Origin: JBGMEA01 sp041447245
GTDB taxonomy: Bacteria; Bacillota; Clostridia; Eubacteriales; Anaerofustaceae
Direction of reading: 5' to 3'
Assembly: GCA_041447245.1 (NCBI GenBank)
Contig: JBGMEA010000026.1
Span: 124,001-188,000 of the forward strand
DNA length: 64,000 nt
Shown here: positions 1 through 7,851 of the stretch, piece after piece
Position numbering within the stretch: the first letter of the stretch is position 1
Layout: each line of letters opens with the position of its first letter
The notes under the pieces: generated by a model
The model's database searches: none
Told to the model about the DNA's origin: nothing
Seen by the model: only the letters and a program-made list of their open reading frames with translations
Translations under genes and position numbers: made by a program

Positions 1-280
1 GAAAGAACGTTTGAATGAAAATAAGAATGCCGTATTGATTGATGTACGTTCCAAAGACGAACATAAGCAAGGACATATCCCCGGAAGCAAAAATATTCCA
101 TTGGATCAAATTGATCAGATTGAAAAAATCGTAAAGGATAAGGACAAAGAACTTATTGTTTATTGTCTGAGCGGAGCGCGCGCGTCCAGTGCATGCGGAG
201 CTTTATGCCAAATGGGATACACCAATGTTTCCAATATGGGAGGAATCCGAAACTGGCCTTACGAAATCAAACGAGGATAA
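1..280 (+). CDS. Rhodanese-like domain protein (5' end outside window)
   Basis: The reading frame is open from the first bases of the window, so the true start probably lies upstream; an in-frame TTG at 11 is the first possible start inside it. The visible 90 or so residues form a single rhodanese domain: an early LIDVRSKDEHKQGHIPGS segment, then the active-site loop CLSGAR, in which the cysteine would carry the persulfide. The C-terminal GGIRNWP motif is typical of single-domain rhodaneses such as GlpE or YgaP. These proteins transfer sulfane sulfur in the cytoplasm; the acceptor here is unknown. It could be the C-terminal part of a larger fusion protein, which the window cannot show. A strong terminator follows directly. 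Confidence 0.85.
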   Translation, partial: KERLNENKNAVLIDVRSKDEHKQGHIPGSKNIPLDQIDQIEKIVKDKDKELIVYCLSGARASSACGALCQMGYTNVSNMGGIRNWPYEIKRG

Positions 281-288
281 TCGTGAGA

Positions 289-323
289 AATAAGACAGGA
301 TTTTGCATCCTGTCTTATTTTTT
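289..323 (+). terminator. Rho-independent terminator of the rhodanese gene
   Basis: A perfect 13-bp stem (289-301 with 307-319) with a 5-base loop runs straight into a T tract. It lies 9 bases after the rhodanese stop codon. Confidence 0.9.
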
Positions 324-450
324 TATTCCGCATAATCGCTCAGACAATTCGCAAACGAACCGCAGCCAAGGCTGAACAAAAAAAGAAATGCCCACCAAAA
401 GACAGGCACTTAAGGAATTGCATTTCATTTATGAACCCTTATTTATGAAA

Positions 451-466
451 TCGGAATAATTTCCGA
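451..466 (-). other. Small inverted repeat after the nitroreductase gene
   Basis: TCGGAA at 451-456 pairs with TTCCGA at 461-466 over a 4-base loop, 13 bases beyond the nitroreductase stop on the minus strand. No T tract follows, so it may be a weak terminator or an mRNA 3' end structure. Confidence 0.35.
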
Positions 467-478
467 ATCAATCTATCA

Positions 479-985
479 TTAAGAAAACTTGCCGAAATGA
501 ATTCTTTCTGTCATGAACCGATTGTTCGGTTCTTTTTTTTCGTTTTTATAACCGATTGCGACCAGATTTACCGGCAAATAATTCATCGGCATATGCAACA
601 GATTCCTTACTTGCTCCGCTTTGTCCAAACTCGGCGCGATTCCGAGCCAACAGGTACCATAATCCATTTCTTCAGCTTTTAAAAGTATATTTTGCGTTGC
701 GGCAGAACAATCAACAAAATTATAAAACGGATCGTCATTGATCGATAAATCGCCGCAAACAATAATTCCCTGCCCCGCACTCTCCAACGGCTTCCAGTTC
801 GGTGCGAATAAAACCATATCCTCGATTATTTTTTTATCGTCAAAAATGACGAACTGCCATGCCTGACGATTTTTGCCCGAAGGAGCATTCATGCCCGATT
901 TTACGATTTCGATCAAGTCTTCCCGAGGAATGATTTCTCCGGTAAAATTTCGGATACTTCTTCTGGTATATATTTCGTTCATCAT
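479..985 (-). CDS. Nitroreductase family FMN-dependent oxidoreductase
   Basis: This 168-residue protein belongs to the NAD(P)H/FMN nitroreductase superfamily. The N-terminal TRRSIRNF motif contacts the FMN phosphate in this family, and MNAPSGKNRQAWQF is the usual second FMN-binding segment. Near the middle, the YGTCWLG motif is also family-typical. The length is at the short end, as in the small clostridial nitroreductases that work as homodimers. Members reduce nitro compounds, quinones or flavins; the substrate cannot be read from sequence. Two adjacent ATG codons (985 and 982) follow an AGGAG ribosome-binding site; the second has the better 6-base spacing. The gene is monocistronic and divergent from the EPSP-synthase-like gene. 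Confidence 0.85.
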   Translation of the reverse strand: MMNEIYTRRSIRNFTGEIIPREDLIEIVKSGMNAPSGKNRQAWQFVIFDDKKIIEDMVLFAPNWKPLESAGQGIIVCGDLSINDDPFYNFVDCSAATQNILLKAEEMDYGTCWLGIAPSLDKAEQVRNLLHMPMNYLPVNLVAIGYKNEKKEPNNRFMTERIHFGKFS

Positions 986-1117
986 AATCTCCTTTGCATC
1001 GATTATATCACGAGGAATGATTTTTTCATAAAATCAATGAATATTTCCGAATCAATTTGAATTTATATGATTCCTGCATTACAATGGAGATAACGATTTT
1101 ATCATCCGGAGTATTCT

Positions 1118-1951
1118 ATGACTGTCCGTGTTGTACCATCTATAATCAGCGGCATTGTTTCCATCCCGCCCGAAACGAATCAATTGATCCAAATGATCGA
1201 GAAAGAGTTGCCCGGGGAACAGGCTCTTTTCATCGAAGGCATCGCCATGAATGATGAGATTTCAAACTATCTCTCAAAACTGCAGGAAGCCGGAAAATCG
1301 ACCGACTTATCGCGCGATCCTTATTCCGCTCAGCAATACACACTCGCGATTCGAGGGAATCTTCCAAGGATCAAACTAAGTATAGCGGCTGATTTTTCAC
1401 TCGCTGCTCCATGGATATGCATGGCCGCGTTGGGTTGCAATCTGACGGTTTCCAATTTATGTAAGGACAGCAGAACCGATGACGCTTATCTGCTGTCCTT
1501 ACTGGAAGAAATGGGCGTGTGTCTGAGAAGAAAAGTGATCGGTATGGAATTTCGATCAAACGGCCTGAGCGCCATCAGAGCAGATTTAAGCGGCTATGAT
1601 AATCTGTTGCCATATATTTGCGCGCTCTCTGCTGTCGCCAACGGAATCAGCTGCATCACATTCCGACGAAATCAGCAAGAGCAGGACGAGTTATTTCATT
1701 ATTGCCATGAAATGCTCGAAAGTATTGGATGCGATGTAGCTATCACCGATGACTCGCTGATGATCCGAGGAAAACAAAGAATCGATGGAGGCATTATTGA
1801 CACACACGACGACGGAAGGATTGCCTTGGCAGCAATCGCTCTTTCGGCAGCATCTGCGGGAGATATGATTATTTCCCATCCGCAAAGCATTGACCGCATC
1901 TATCCTTCATTTTGGACAGAGTACCAACGATGCGGAGGAAATGTTCTATGA
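1118..1951 (+). CDS. Shortened EPSP synthase (AroA)-like protein, probably not a canonical EPSP synthase
   Basis: The 277 residues resemble the C-terminal half of 5-enolpyruvylshikimate-3-phosphate synthase, which is normally about 430 residues. Residues about 84-150 match the segment ending in LLEEMGV, and residues 195-277 match the end of the enzyme, including a variant of the DHRIAM motif (THDDGRIALAA) and a final YPSFWTEYQRCGG. The first 20 residues still resemble the enzyme start, but the GSKS loop reads PPETNQ. The NAGTA segment and roughly 150 residues of the N-terminal domain are absent, and the KESDR loop reads QQEQDE. So substrate-binding residues are missing. The start at 1118 has a CGGAG site 6 bases upstream. 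The frame is intact, which suggests a retained divergent function rather than a recent pseudogene. It overlaps the next gene by four bases (ATGA). Confidence 0.7.
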   Translation: MTVRVVPSIISGIVSIPPETNQLIQMIEKELPGEQALFIEGIAMNDEISNYLSKLQEAGKSTDLSRDPYSAQQYTLAIRGNLPRIKLSIAADFSLAAPWICMAALGCNLTVSNLCKDSRTDDAYLLSLLEEMGVCLRRKVIGMEFRSNGLSAIRADLSGYDNLLPYICALSAVANGISCITFRRNQQEQDELFHYCHEMLESIGCDVAITDDSLMIRGKQRIDGGIIDTHDDGRIALAAIALSAASAGDMIISHPQSIDRIYPSFWTEYQRCGGNVL

Positions 1952-2421
1952 GACAACATGCCAGAAAACTTACGGCACTTCTGCTTTTTATTGCCATCAT
2001 AGCAGCGTGCGGAATTCTGATCGGCGTTTCCGTCAAATCAAAACTGGAGGGAAACGCAATTTCGATTGAAACCGCCAAAATCGAGATATATCAGTTAAAA
2101 TCTTCCACAGGGAAACGAAACAGTTCTCCGTATATCAGCATATCTCTTACAAAGAAAAATGATTTAAATACCTTTTCCGATGCCTTTCTCAGCATGACAA
2201 AATTGGAAGATTCCACGATGATCCCAGCGACACAGAGCAATTGCGACATCACAATCAAGTACACAAAAGGTTCGGAGAACAATCTTTATACCGACACTTA
2301 CGAGTTATGGTATGACCATGATTCGAGCGACATGATGATATTGCAGAAAGGCAATTCATTCTATCAGATATCACAGGAGGAAAGTTCTGTGCTGCGGAAC
2401 ATGATCGAAAATAAACAATAA
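1948..2421 (+). CDS. Small membrane-anchored protein of unknown function
   Basis: I do not recognise this 157-residue protein. It has a basic N-terminus (MRQHARK) followed by one hydrophobic segment at about residues 8-29 and a polar remainder of about 125 residues, probably exposed outside the membrane. There is no lipobox at a proper position, although a cysteine lies inside the hydrophobic stretch (IIAACGILIG). An ATG at 1912 in the same frame is possible, but the ATG at 1948 has GGAGG about 9 bases upstream and overlaps the stop of the EPSP-synthase-like gene as ATGA, which points to translational coupling. The two proteins may therefore work together, but nothing in either shows how. Confidence 0.7.
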   Translation: MRQHARKLTALLLFIAIIAACGILIGVSVKSKLEGNAISIETAKIEIYQLKSSTGKRNSSPYISISLTKKNDLNTFSDAFLSMTKLEDSTMIPATQSNCDITIKYTKGSENNLYTDTYELWYDHDSSDMMILQKGNSFYQISQEESSVLRNMIENKQ

Positions 2422-2446
2422 CCCGTTGGTATACAGCGGGTTATTT
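2417..2446. terminator. Terminator between convergent genes
   Basis: AATAACCCG (2417-2425) pairs with CGGGTTATT (2437-2445). It overlaps the stop codon of the membrane-anchored gene and the stop of ylxP on the other strand, so it could end both transcripts. The T tract is short on both sides. Confidence 0.55.
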
Positions 2447-2732
2447 AATATCTGAGTAATTCGGAGTGCAACACAACCACTTCTGCGTCTGTTTCATTTT
2501 CTGCAAACTCAATGAGATGAGACATCAAAGATTCGGCAGTTCTCGAATCTGAAGCAACAAAGCTGATACCGAGGAATGCAATTTGATGCACATCAGAAAT
2601 TTCCACTTCTGACACAGATACGGAAAAGCGATTTTTTAATTTAGAACTCAGACTCCGAATCTCACTGCGACGTTCTTTCAGAGAATGAGACCAAGGAATC
2701 CGAATTTTCAATTTTACTACACCGACATCCAT
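2445..2732 (-). CDS. ylxP: DUF503 family protein (YlxP-like)
   Basis: The 95-residue protein matches the DUF503/YlxP family over its full length: an MDVGVVKLKIRIPWSHSLKE start, then RNRFSVSVSEVE-like residues (here KNRFSVSVSEVEISD) and a C-terminal helix. The biochemical role of the family is not established. In many Bacillota ylxP sits between infB and rbfA in the nusA operon. Here it is the last gene of the uppS-cdsA-rseP-ispG-PHP operon, 21 bases after the PHP gene, with none of the nusA-operon genes nearby. Confidence 0.85.
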   Translation of the reverse strand: MDVGVVKLKIRIPWSHSLKERRSEIRSLSSKLKNRFSVSVSEVEISDVHQIAFLGISFVASDSRTAESLMSHLIEFAENETDAEVVVLHSELLRY

Positions 2733-2753
2733 TGTACTTTACCTATATAAAAT

Positions 2754-3494
2754 TCAATCGTCAGCAACATTCATCACTTTGGAAAGCGGAACCCCGCTTT
2801 CTCTTATGATCGCAAAAGACCGTTCACAGCTGCCGACTTTCTCGACAGTGTGTGCGTCGCTGCCTATCCCAAACATTATATTCAGATCCATAACCGAGTT
2901 CACTTCCTGAGCATTCAATTTTCCACGATTATTGTTGATTTCAAGGATCGTGCCGGTTTCGACGCATTTTTCTGCTACTTTTCTCAGATCAAACGGATAA
3001 TTGCTCATCGGATGAGTAATCATATAAATCGGATATCGTTCGAGCATCCCGATAACCGCCTGCGTGCAGCACCGAACGGAATATTTCCCGAGAAATTTCA
3101 GCTTGCAGCGATATGCCAAAAATGCCGGCAACGAAATCTTCAGCCAGGAAGACAGATTCTTCATTTTGCACATCACATGAAATCCCGCGTTAACCACATC
3201 AAACAAATCCATATCTTGCTCAATATCAATTTCCCCATCGGAAGACACGATATTGGCTTCGACTCCGAATAAAATCCTGATCTGCGGATATTTTACACGG
3301 AGTTTTTCGATCTGCCTGCGCATATCTAGATAAAGCGTGCGATTGATTTTTTTTGCATAATAATGTGCATAGCCATGTTCAGTGATATGAATTTCGTTGA
3401 GCCCTTTTGAAATTGCAGCGCATACCATTTCTTCGATCGTGGCATTGCCATGGGAATAACAGGTGTGCGTATGAATATCTTTTGTCAATCTCAT
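2754..3494 (-). CDS. PHP-domain putative metal-dependent hydrolase (YcdX-like)
   Basis: The 246-residue protein is a stand-alone PHP domain. The start carries the metal-binding HTHTCYSHG motif (residues about 8-16), followed by ITEHGYAHYY, a middle GVEANI segment, MITHPMSNYP, and a final GSDAH motif. These five elements make up the trinuclear metal site of PHP phosphatases. Members include YcdX-like phosphatases and histidinol phosphatase; the substrate here is unknown. It starts 13 bases after ispG and lies before ylxP, and so belongs to the isoprenoid/phospholipid operon by position only. DNA polymerase PolC, which itself contains a PHP domain, occupies the place after ispG in many related genomes, but this protein has no polymerase parts. 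Confidence 0.85.
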   Translation of the reverse strand: MRLTKDIHTHTCYSHGNATIEEMVCAAISKGLNEIHITEHGYAHYYAKKINRTLYLDMRRQIEKLRVKYPQIRILFGVEANIVSSDGEIDIEQDMDLFDVVNAGFHVMCKMKNLSSWLKISLPAFLAYRCKLKFLGKYSVRCCTQAVIGMLERYPIYMITHPMSNYPFDLRKVAEKCVETGTILEINNNRGKLNAQEVNSVMDLNIMFGIGSDAHTVEKVGSCERSFAIIRESGVPLSKVMNVADD

Positions 3495-3507
3495 AAATTC
3501 CTGCTCT

Positions 3508-4557
3508 CTAACTCGTCAAAAGATTGATTTCTGCTAACAATACATCAACAATTTCTTCAGACGGAACAGTAGCCACAATTTCCCCTTTTTTGAAAAGAAC
3601 GCCGTTTCCGTCACCGCATGCAATTCCCAAATCAGCTTCCCTTGCCTCTCCCGGACCGTTGACGCCACAGCCCATTACGGCAACGACCAAAGGTGTTTTG
3701 ATATCCGATGTATGTTCTTTGATCTGCGTAACAATGGAGAGCAGATCAGTTTTGCATCTGCCGCACGTCGGACAGGAGATGATGCGGATCCCTTCGTTTC
3801 TCAGATCGCATGCAGTCAGTATTTCTTTGGCGGCAATCACTTCCTGTACGGGATCTCCCGTCAATGACACACGGATCGTGTCACCGATTCCATCCAAGAG
3901 CAATGCACCGATGCCGACACTGGAACGAACCACACCGCTCAGCTGTGCTCCGGCTTCCGTCACCCCCAAATGCAACGGATAATCATACAGCTCAGCGAAA
4001 CGCTTGTTGGCTTGATAAGTAGTAACAACATCACTGGACTTGATCGAAATCACAAGATTATCATAACCGAATTCGTTGAACTGTCCGATACTGGAACGTG
4101 CGCTTTCTATGATTGCATCAATGGTTGGGTGTCCGTATTTTGCAAGAATTTCTTTTTCCAAAGAACCGGCATTGACTCCGATGCGCACCGGGATTCCGTA
4201 TTCTTTGAGACAGGCGACTACTTCTCTGACTCTATCTTTGCCGCCGATATTGCCCGGATTGATGCGAAGTTTGCTTACACCGCTTTGCACGGCTCTGATC
4301 GCGAGCCGATAGTCAAAATGAATATCAGCGACAAGAGGAATATGGATATGAGAAATTACCTCGGGAAGTTTGTCCGCGCAGGCATCATTCGGCACGGTTG
4401 CCCGAATAATTTCACAACCCGATTCTTCCAAACGGAGAATCTGCTCAATGGCCTGTTTTGTTTCGGTCAGAGGAATGTTGATCATGGACTGAATCGCTAT
4501 GGGGTTTCCTCCGCCGATTGAAAGCGAACCGATCCGCACTTGTTTTGTTGGTTTCAT
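3508..4557 (-). CDS. ispG: 4-hydroxy-3-methylbut-2-enyl diphosphate synthase (IspG/GcpE)
   Basis: IspG converts methylerythritol cyclodiphosphate to HMBPP, the penultimate step of the MEP isoprenoid pathway, using a 4Fe-4S cluster. The 349-residue protein has the family start (RIGSLSIGGGNPIAIQSM), the TIM-barrel region with VADIHFDYRLA and KLRINPGNIG, and a C-terminal iron-sulfur domain with CPTCGRC (two cluster cysteines) and VAVMGCGVNGPGEA (third cysteine) followed by the conserved glutamate. The length is typical of the bacterial two-domain form. It follows rseP by 21 bases. The usual companion dxr, which would lie between cdsA and rseP, is missing from this operon. Confidence 0.97.
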   Translation of the reverse strand: MKPTKQVRIGSLSIGGGNPIAIQSMINIPLTETKQAIEQILRLEESGCEIIRATVPNDACADKLPEVISHIHIPLVADIHFDYRLAIRAVQSGVSKLRINPGNIGGKDRVREVVACLKEYGIPVRIGVNAGSLEKEILAKYGHPTIDAIIESARSSIGQFNEFGYDNLVISIKSSDVVTTYQANKRFAELYDYPLHLGVTEAGAQLSGVVRSSVGIGALLLDGIGDTIRVSLTGDPVQEVIAAKEILTACDLRNEGIRIISCPTCGRCKTDLLSIVTQIKEHTSDIKTPLVVAVMGCGVNGPGEAREADLGIACGDGNGVLFKKGEIVATVPSEEIVDVLLAEINLLTS

Positions 4558-4578
4558 TTTATCAATACCTGACTTTAT

Positions 4579-5586
4579 TTATAAATACGTAATGATATCG
4601 CGGTAAGCAATAAAAATGGCAAACGCGATCAGCAGAACAAATCCTATAAAATGGACCCGTCCTTCCATTTCTTTGTTGACCGGAGAACCTTTTATCATCT
4701 CGATAACAATAAACAGGATGCGACTGCCGTCAAGCGCGGGAATGGGGAACAGATTAAACAATCCCAAACTGATCGAAATGGATGCCGCAATATTCAGTAC
4801 GTAGACAAGCCCCTGCGGCAAATATTGACCGATCACGACGGTTGCACCGATAGGCCCGCTGAATGCCTCCAAACCAAATTGTCCTTTGAATAATCCGACG
4901 AACACACCGATAATCAGCTTCATATATGTCCAAAACATTTCAAACGAACCCAAAAATGACTTCCATAAATTCGCATGATAAGTCGGTGCAATCCCAATCA
5001 TGTAATCCTGTCTGTCATCACTGTAATAAGGAGTCAACAAGAAAGCCGATTCTGTGCCATCCTGATGACGGACGGTAACCGTTACTTGATTGTCGCCATT
5101 TTGCTGGATTGCCTTCGTGACATCTGTCCATTCTTTGATTTCTGTGTTCTCGATCCTGAGAATCGTATCTCCCTCGACAATACCGGAATCTCTTGCCGGA
5201 GAACTGTCCGTAAACGAAGCTATCGTCGTTGTAGGAAACCCTATCATCAGATAAAGGATAAAAAACAGAATGATTGCGACAACGAAATTCATCAAAGAAC
5301 CCGCTGCCAAAATCAGAATTTTTTTTAGCGGGTGCGCACTGTTGAAGCTGCCAGGCTCCATATCCTCCGCATCTTCGCCTTTCATCCGGCAAAATCCTCC
5401 GATTGGGAAAAGGCGCAATGTAAATTTCGTTATTTTTGTTTGTTTCTGAAACAGTTTCGGTCCCATTCCCACTGCGAATTCTTCCACCGTCACACCGCTT
5501 TTTACAGCAGTGACAAAATGTCCGAACTCATGAGAAACGATCAATATTCCGAAGATCAATAATGAGACAATAATAGTGACAGCCAT
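4579..5586 (-). CDS. rseP: RIP site-2 metalloprotease RseP
   Basis: This membrane-embedded zinc protease cuts transmembrane segments of anti-sigma factors and remnant signal peptides. The 335 residues start with a hydrophobic segment carrying HEFGH at residues 19-23, the zinc-binding and catalytic motif. A single PDZ domain lies at about residues 115-190 (DSSPARDSGIVEGDTILRIE). The third zinc ligand sits in NLFPIPALDGSRI near residue 285, and a final membrane segment ends the protein. It follows cdsA after 34 bases, with an AGGAT site ahead of the ATG. In most Clostridia dxr lies between the two genes; here there is no room for it. Confidence 0.96.
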   Translation of the reverse strand: MAVTIIVSLLIFGILIVSHEFGHFVTAVKSGVTVEEFAVGMGPKLFQKQTKITKFTLRLFPIGGFCRMKGEDAEDMEPGSFNSAHPLKKILILAAGSLMNFVVAIILFFILYLMIGFPTTTIASFTDSSPARDSGIVEGDTILRIENTEIKEWTDVTKAIQQNGDNQVTVTVRHQDGTESAFLLTPYYSDDRQDYMIGIAPTYHANLWKSFLGSFEMFWTYMKLIIGVFVGLFKGQFGLEAFSGPIGATVVIGQYLPQGLVYVLNIAASISISLGLFNLFPIPALDGSRILFIVIEMIKGSPVNKEMEGRVHFIGFVLLIAFAIFIAYRDIITYL

Positions 5587-5620
5587 ACCAAATCCTATCT
5601 ATCTGCACCGAGAAGTGCGA

Positions 5621-6409
5621 TTAAAACAATTGATTGATTATATATATTGTTGCGATCGCAAACAGAGTACTGTCGACGCGATCCAGAAAACCACCATGTC
5701 CGGGAAGAACGTTGCTGTAATCTTTTATCCCAAATTGGCGTTTCACCATCGATGCGGATAAATCACCAAACTGCGCCATGACTCCAATGGCAACACCCGA
5801 AACGAGAAGCATAATCCATGAAAGATGAACGGTGTGAATCACACCCGACACCCAGATTGAGCCGCCCCCCACAAGAACAGCCCCAAAGAAGCCGGCAATG
5901 CTTCCCTCCACTGATTTCTTTGGACTGATATCAGGACAGAGTTTATGGCGTCCGAACTTAATGCCGACAAAATATGCAAGCGTATCACAGGCAATACACG
6001 CGAGAACCGTCATCACAAACAAAAATACGCCGTTTGAGGAAAACAATATTTTTATGGAAAGTGTTAGAATATAGCTGATATAAAACCAACCCCATACCAG
6101 AAAAATCGTCCCTTGCGTGTCATGTTTGGAGCTGAGGATATCTTTCATAAACAGCAACAAAATCCCCGCAATCATCAAAAGTTCCACATAATCCGGGAAC
6201 CAGACTGCAGAGAAAATCATGACAGTACCGAGAGAGAGCATCAGAATAAGATTCGACGTAAAATGATCCCTGGATACCGTAGAGATATATTCGTACAAAC
6301 AGGCGAAGTGGACAATCAGTACGGTTGCAAACAATGCCCACTCACCCAACCATACCATCAGCAGAAGGGCGCAGAAGGCGCAGATCCCGGTGATTATTCT
6401 CTGCTTCAT
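5621..6409 (-). CDS. cdsA: Phosphatidate cytidylyltransferase
   Basis: CdsA makes CDP-diacylglycerol from phosphatidate and CTP for phospholipid synthesis. The 262-residue protein is mostly hydrophobic with about seven or eight membrane segments, and it carries the CDS signature near the C-terminus (SMVKRQFGIKDYSNVLPGHG, then GFLDRVD). The start ATG overlaps the uppS stop as ATGA, so the two are translationally coupled. PgsA, the user of CDP-diacylglycerol, is encoded at 47.8-48.3 kb. Confidence 0.96.
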   Translation of the reverse strand: MKQRIITGICAFCALLLMVWLGEWALFATVLIVHFACLYEYISTVSRDHFTSNLILMLSLGTVMIFSAVWFPDYVELLMIAGILLLFMKDILSSKHDTQGTIFLVWGWFYISYILTLSIKILFSSNGVFLFVMTVLACIACDTLAYFVGIKFGRHKLCPDISPKKSVEGSIAGFFGAVLVGGGSIWVSGVIHTVHLSWIMLLVSGVAIGVMAQFGDLSASMVKRQFGIKDYSNVLPGHGGFLDRVDSTLFAIATIYIINQLF

Positions 6410-7128
6410 TTAATTCCTCCGTATCTTCTGTCTCTTCCCTGAAAGTAGAGAATTGCATCATCAAACTCTTTTTCTCCAAAATCAGGCCACAACACATCGG
6501 TAAAATACAATTCGGAATATGCGGATTGCCACGTCAGAAAATTCGACAATCTGGTTTCTCCGCCTGAACGGATAATCAGATCGGGATCAGGATCGGCTGC
6601 AGTATACAGATAGCCTGAAAACAATGTTTCATTGATATCTTCGACTGAGAGTTCCCCCATCTGGACACATTTGCAGATTTCCTTGGTTGCAGACACAATA
6701 TCAGCCCGCCCGCCATAATTCAACGCAATATTCACTTTCAGTCCACTGTTGTCTTTCATTTCGGCAACCGAATACTCAATCGCGCGTTTGGACTTTTCAG
6801 GCAATCTGCTGAGGTCGCCTATAAAATGAAGAACCACATTATTTTTTTTCATTTCGGGAGTTTCTTTTAAAAGAAACTCTACGATAAGATTCATCAAGGT
6901 ATCCACTTCGTCAACCGGGCGTTTCCAATTCTCTGTTGAAAATGCGTACATAGTGAGCACTTTGATTCCAATCTGCGAACAATAGGAAATAGCAGTCTTC
7001 ACCGCCTTCATCGCATGACGATGTCCCAATGTCCGGATCATACTGCGGCGTTGTGCCCATCTTCCGTTCCCGTCCATGATCACACCGATATGTTTCGGCA
7101 TATTCGTAATATCTATCGATTGATTCAT
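6406..7128 (-). CDS. uppS: Undecaprenyl diphosphate synthase (isoprenyl transferase)
   Basis: UppS condenses isopentenyl diphosphate units onto farnesyl diphosphate in cis to make the C55 carrier lipid for cell wall synthesis. The 240-residue protein begins with PKHIGVIMDGNGRWAQRR, where Asp19 is the catalytic Mg-binding residue. It carries LTMYAFSTENWKRP and ends with the family signature DLIIRSGGETRLSNFLTWQS. It is the first gene of the uppS-cdsA-rseP-ispG-PHP-ylxP operon, with its own promoter about 60 bases upstream. Confidence 0.97.
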   Translation of the reverse strand: MNQSIDITNMPKHIGVIMDGNGRWAQRRSMIRTLGHRHAMKAVKTAISYCSQIGIKVLTMYAFSTENWKRPVDEVDTLMNLIVEFLLKETPEMKKNNVVLHFIGDLSRLPEKSKRAIEYSVAEMKDNSGLKVNIALNYGGRADIVSATKEICKCVQMGELSVEDINETLFSGYLYTAADPDPDLIIRSGGETRLSNFLTWQSAYSELYFTDVLWPDFGEKEFDDAILYFQGRDRRYGGIK

Positions 7129-7185
7129 CTTTTCTTCCGATACTTTATTTTGAATATTCGGACTCGCATCCGCATCATACCAAGC

Positions 7186-7215
7186 ATTATATCATAAAAG
7201 CAGGAGGGGTTGAAA
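7186..7215 (-). promoter_or_regulatory. Promoter of the uppS operon
   Basis: On the minus strand, TTTCAA (7210-7215) and TATAAT (7186-7191) are 18 bases apart, and TGA precedes the -10 box (extended -10). It lies between the frr terminator and uppS. Confidence 0.65.
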
Positions 7216-7240
7216 CATAATCGCGGAGATTCCTTTCAAA

Positions 7241-7269
7241 CAAAAAACCGCATCTCTGAGATGCGGTTT
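7241..7269 (-). terminator. Terminator after frr
   Basis: An 11-bp stem (7245-7255 with 7259-7269) with a 3-base loop is followed on the minus strand by a T tract, 8 bases beyond the frr stop. It separates rpsB-tsf-pyrH-frr from the uppS operon. Confidence 0.9.
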
Positions 7270-7276
7270 CGTAATA

Positions 7277-7834
7277 TTAAACCGTCATGATTTCGGTTTC
7301 TTTGTCTTTCGTGATCGAATCGGCTTTCTTGATACAGTCATCCAACAGTTTCTGAATCGTTTTTTCGCCGTCTTTGACATCATCCTCGGTAATCTCTTTT
7401 GCTTTTTCGGATTTTTTCATCTCTTCTACGGCACTTCTTCTGATATTGCGAAGCGCAACTTTACATTCTTCGGCTGTTTTATGCACCACTTTCACAAGAT
7501 CTTTTCGTCGTTCTTCCGTAAGTTGAGGAATAACAAGACGAATGACCTTGCCATCATTTGCAGGATTCAGTCCCAGATCGGACGCCATAATCGCCTTTTC
7601 GATTGCTTTCAGAAGGGTCGCATCCCAAGGCTGCACCAATAAAATCCTTGGTTCCGGAGATGAGATGGCAGCAACCTGAGAAAGCGGAGTGGCTGCGCCG
7701 TAATAATCGACAGAAATTTTATCCAACATATGCGGATTGGCTCTGCCCGCTTTTAACGTTGACAGATCATTGACAAACGCATCCAGCGTTTTCTGCATCT
7801 TTTCCTTTGATACATTTTCAACATCTTTAACCAT
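7277..7834 (-). CDS. frr: Ribosome recycling factor
   Basis: RRF splits post-termination ribosomes together with EF-G. The 185 residues match the family in full: helix 1 with LKAGRANPHMLDKI, the small domain with VDYYGAATPLSQVA and ILLVQPWDA, then NPANDGKVIRLVIPQLTEER and the long final helices. It lies 17 bases after pyrH and ends the rpsB-tsf-pyrH-frr operon. Confidence 0.98.
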   Translation of the reverse strand: MVKDVENVSKEKMQKTLDAFVNDLSTLKAGRANPHMLDKISVDYYGAATPLSQVAAISSPEPRILLVQPWDATLLKAIEKAIMASDLGLNPANDGKVIRLVIPQLTEERRKDLVKVVHKTAEECKVALRNIRRSAVEEMKKSEKAKEITEDDVKDGEKTIQKLLDDCIKKADSITKDKETEIMTV

Positions 7835-7851
7835 GTTACAGTTCCTCCCGT

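Noticed and set aside
460..1056. The 13-base word TTTCCGAATCAAT at 460-472 and 1044-1056, flanking the nitroreductase gene.
   Set aside because: Short and AT-rich, with no target duplication or transposase; probably chance.
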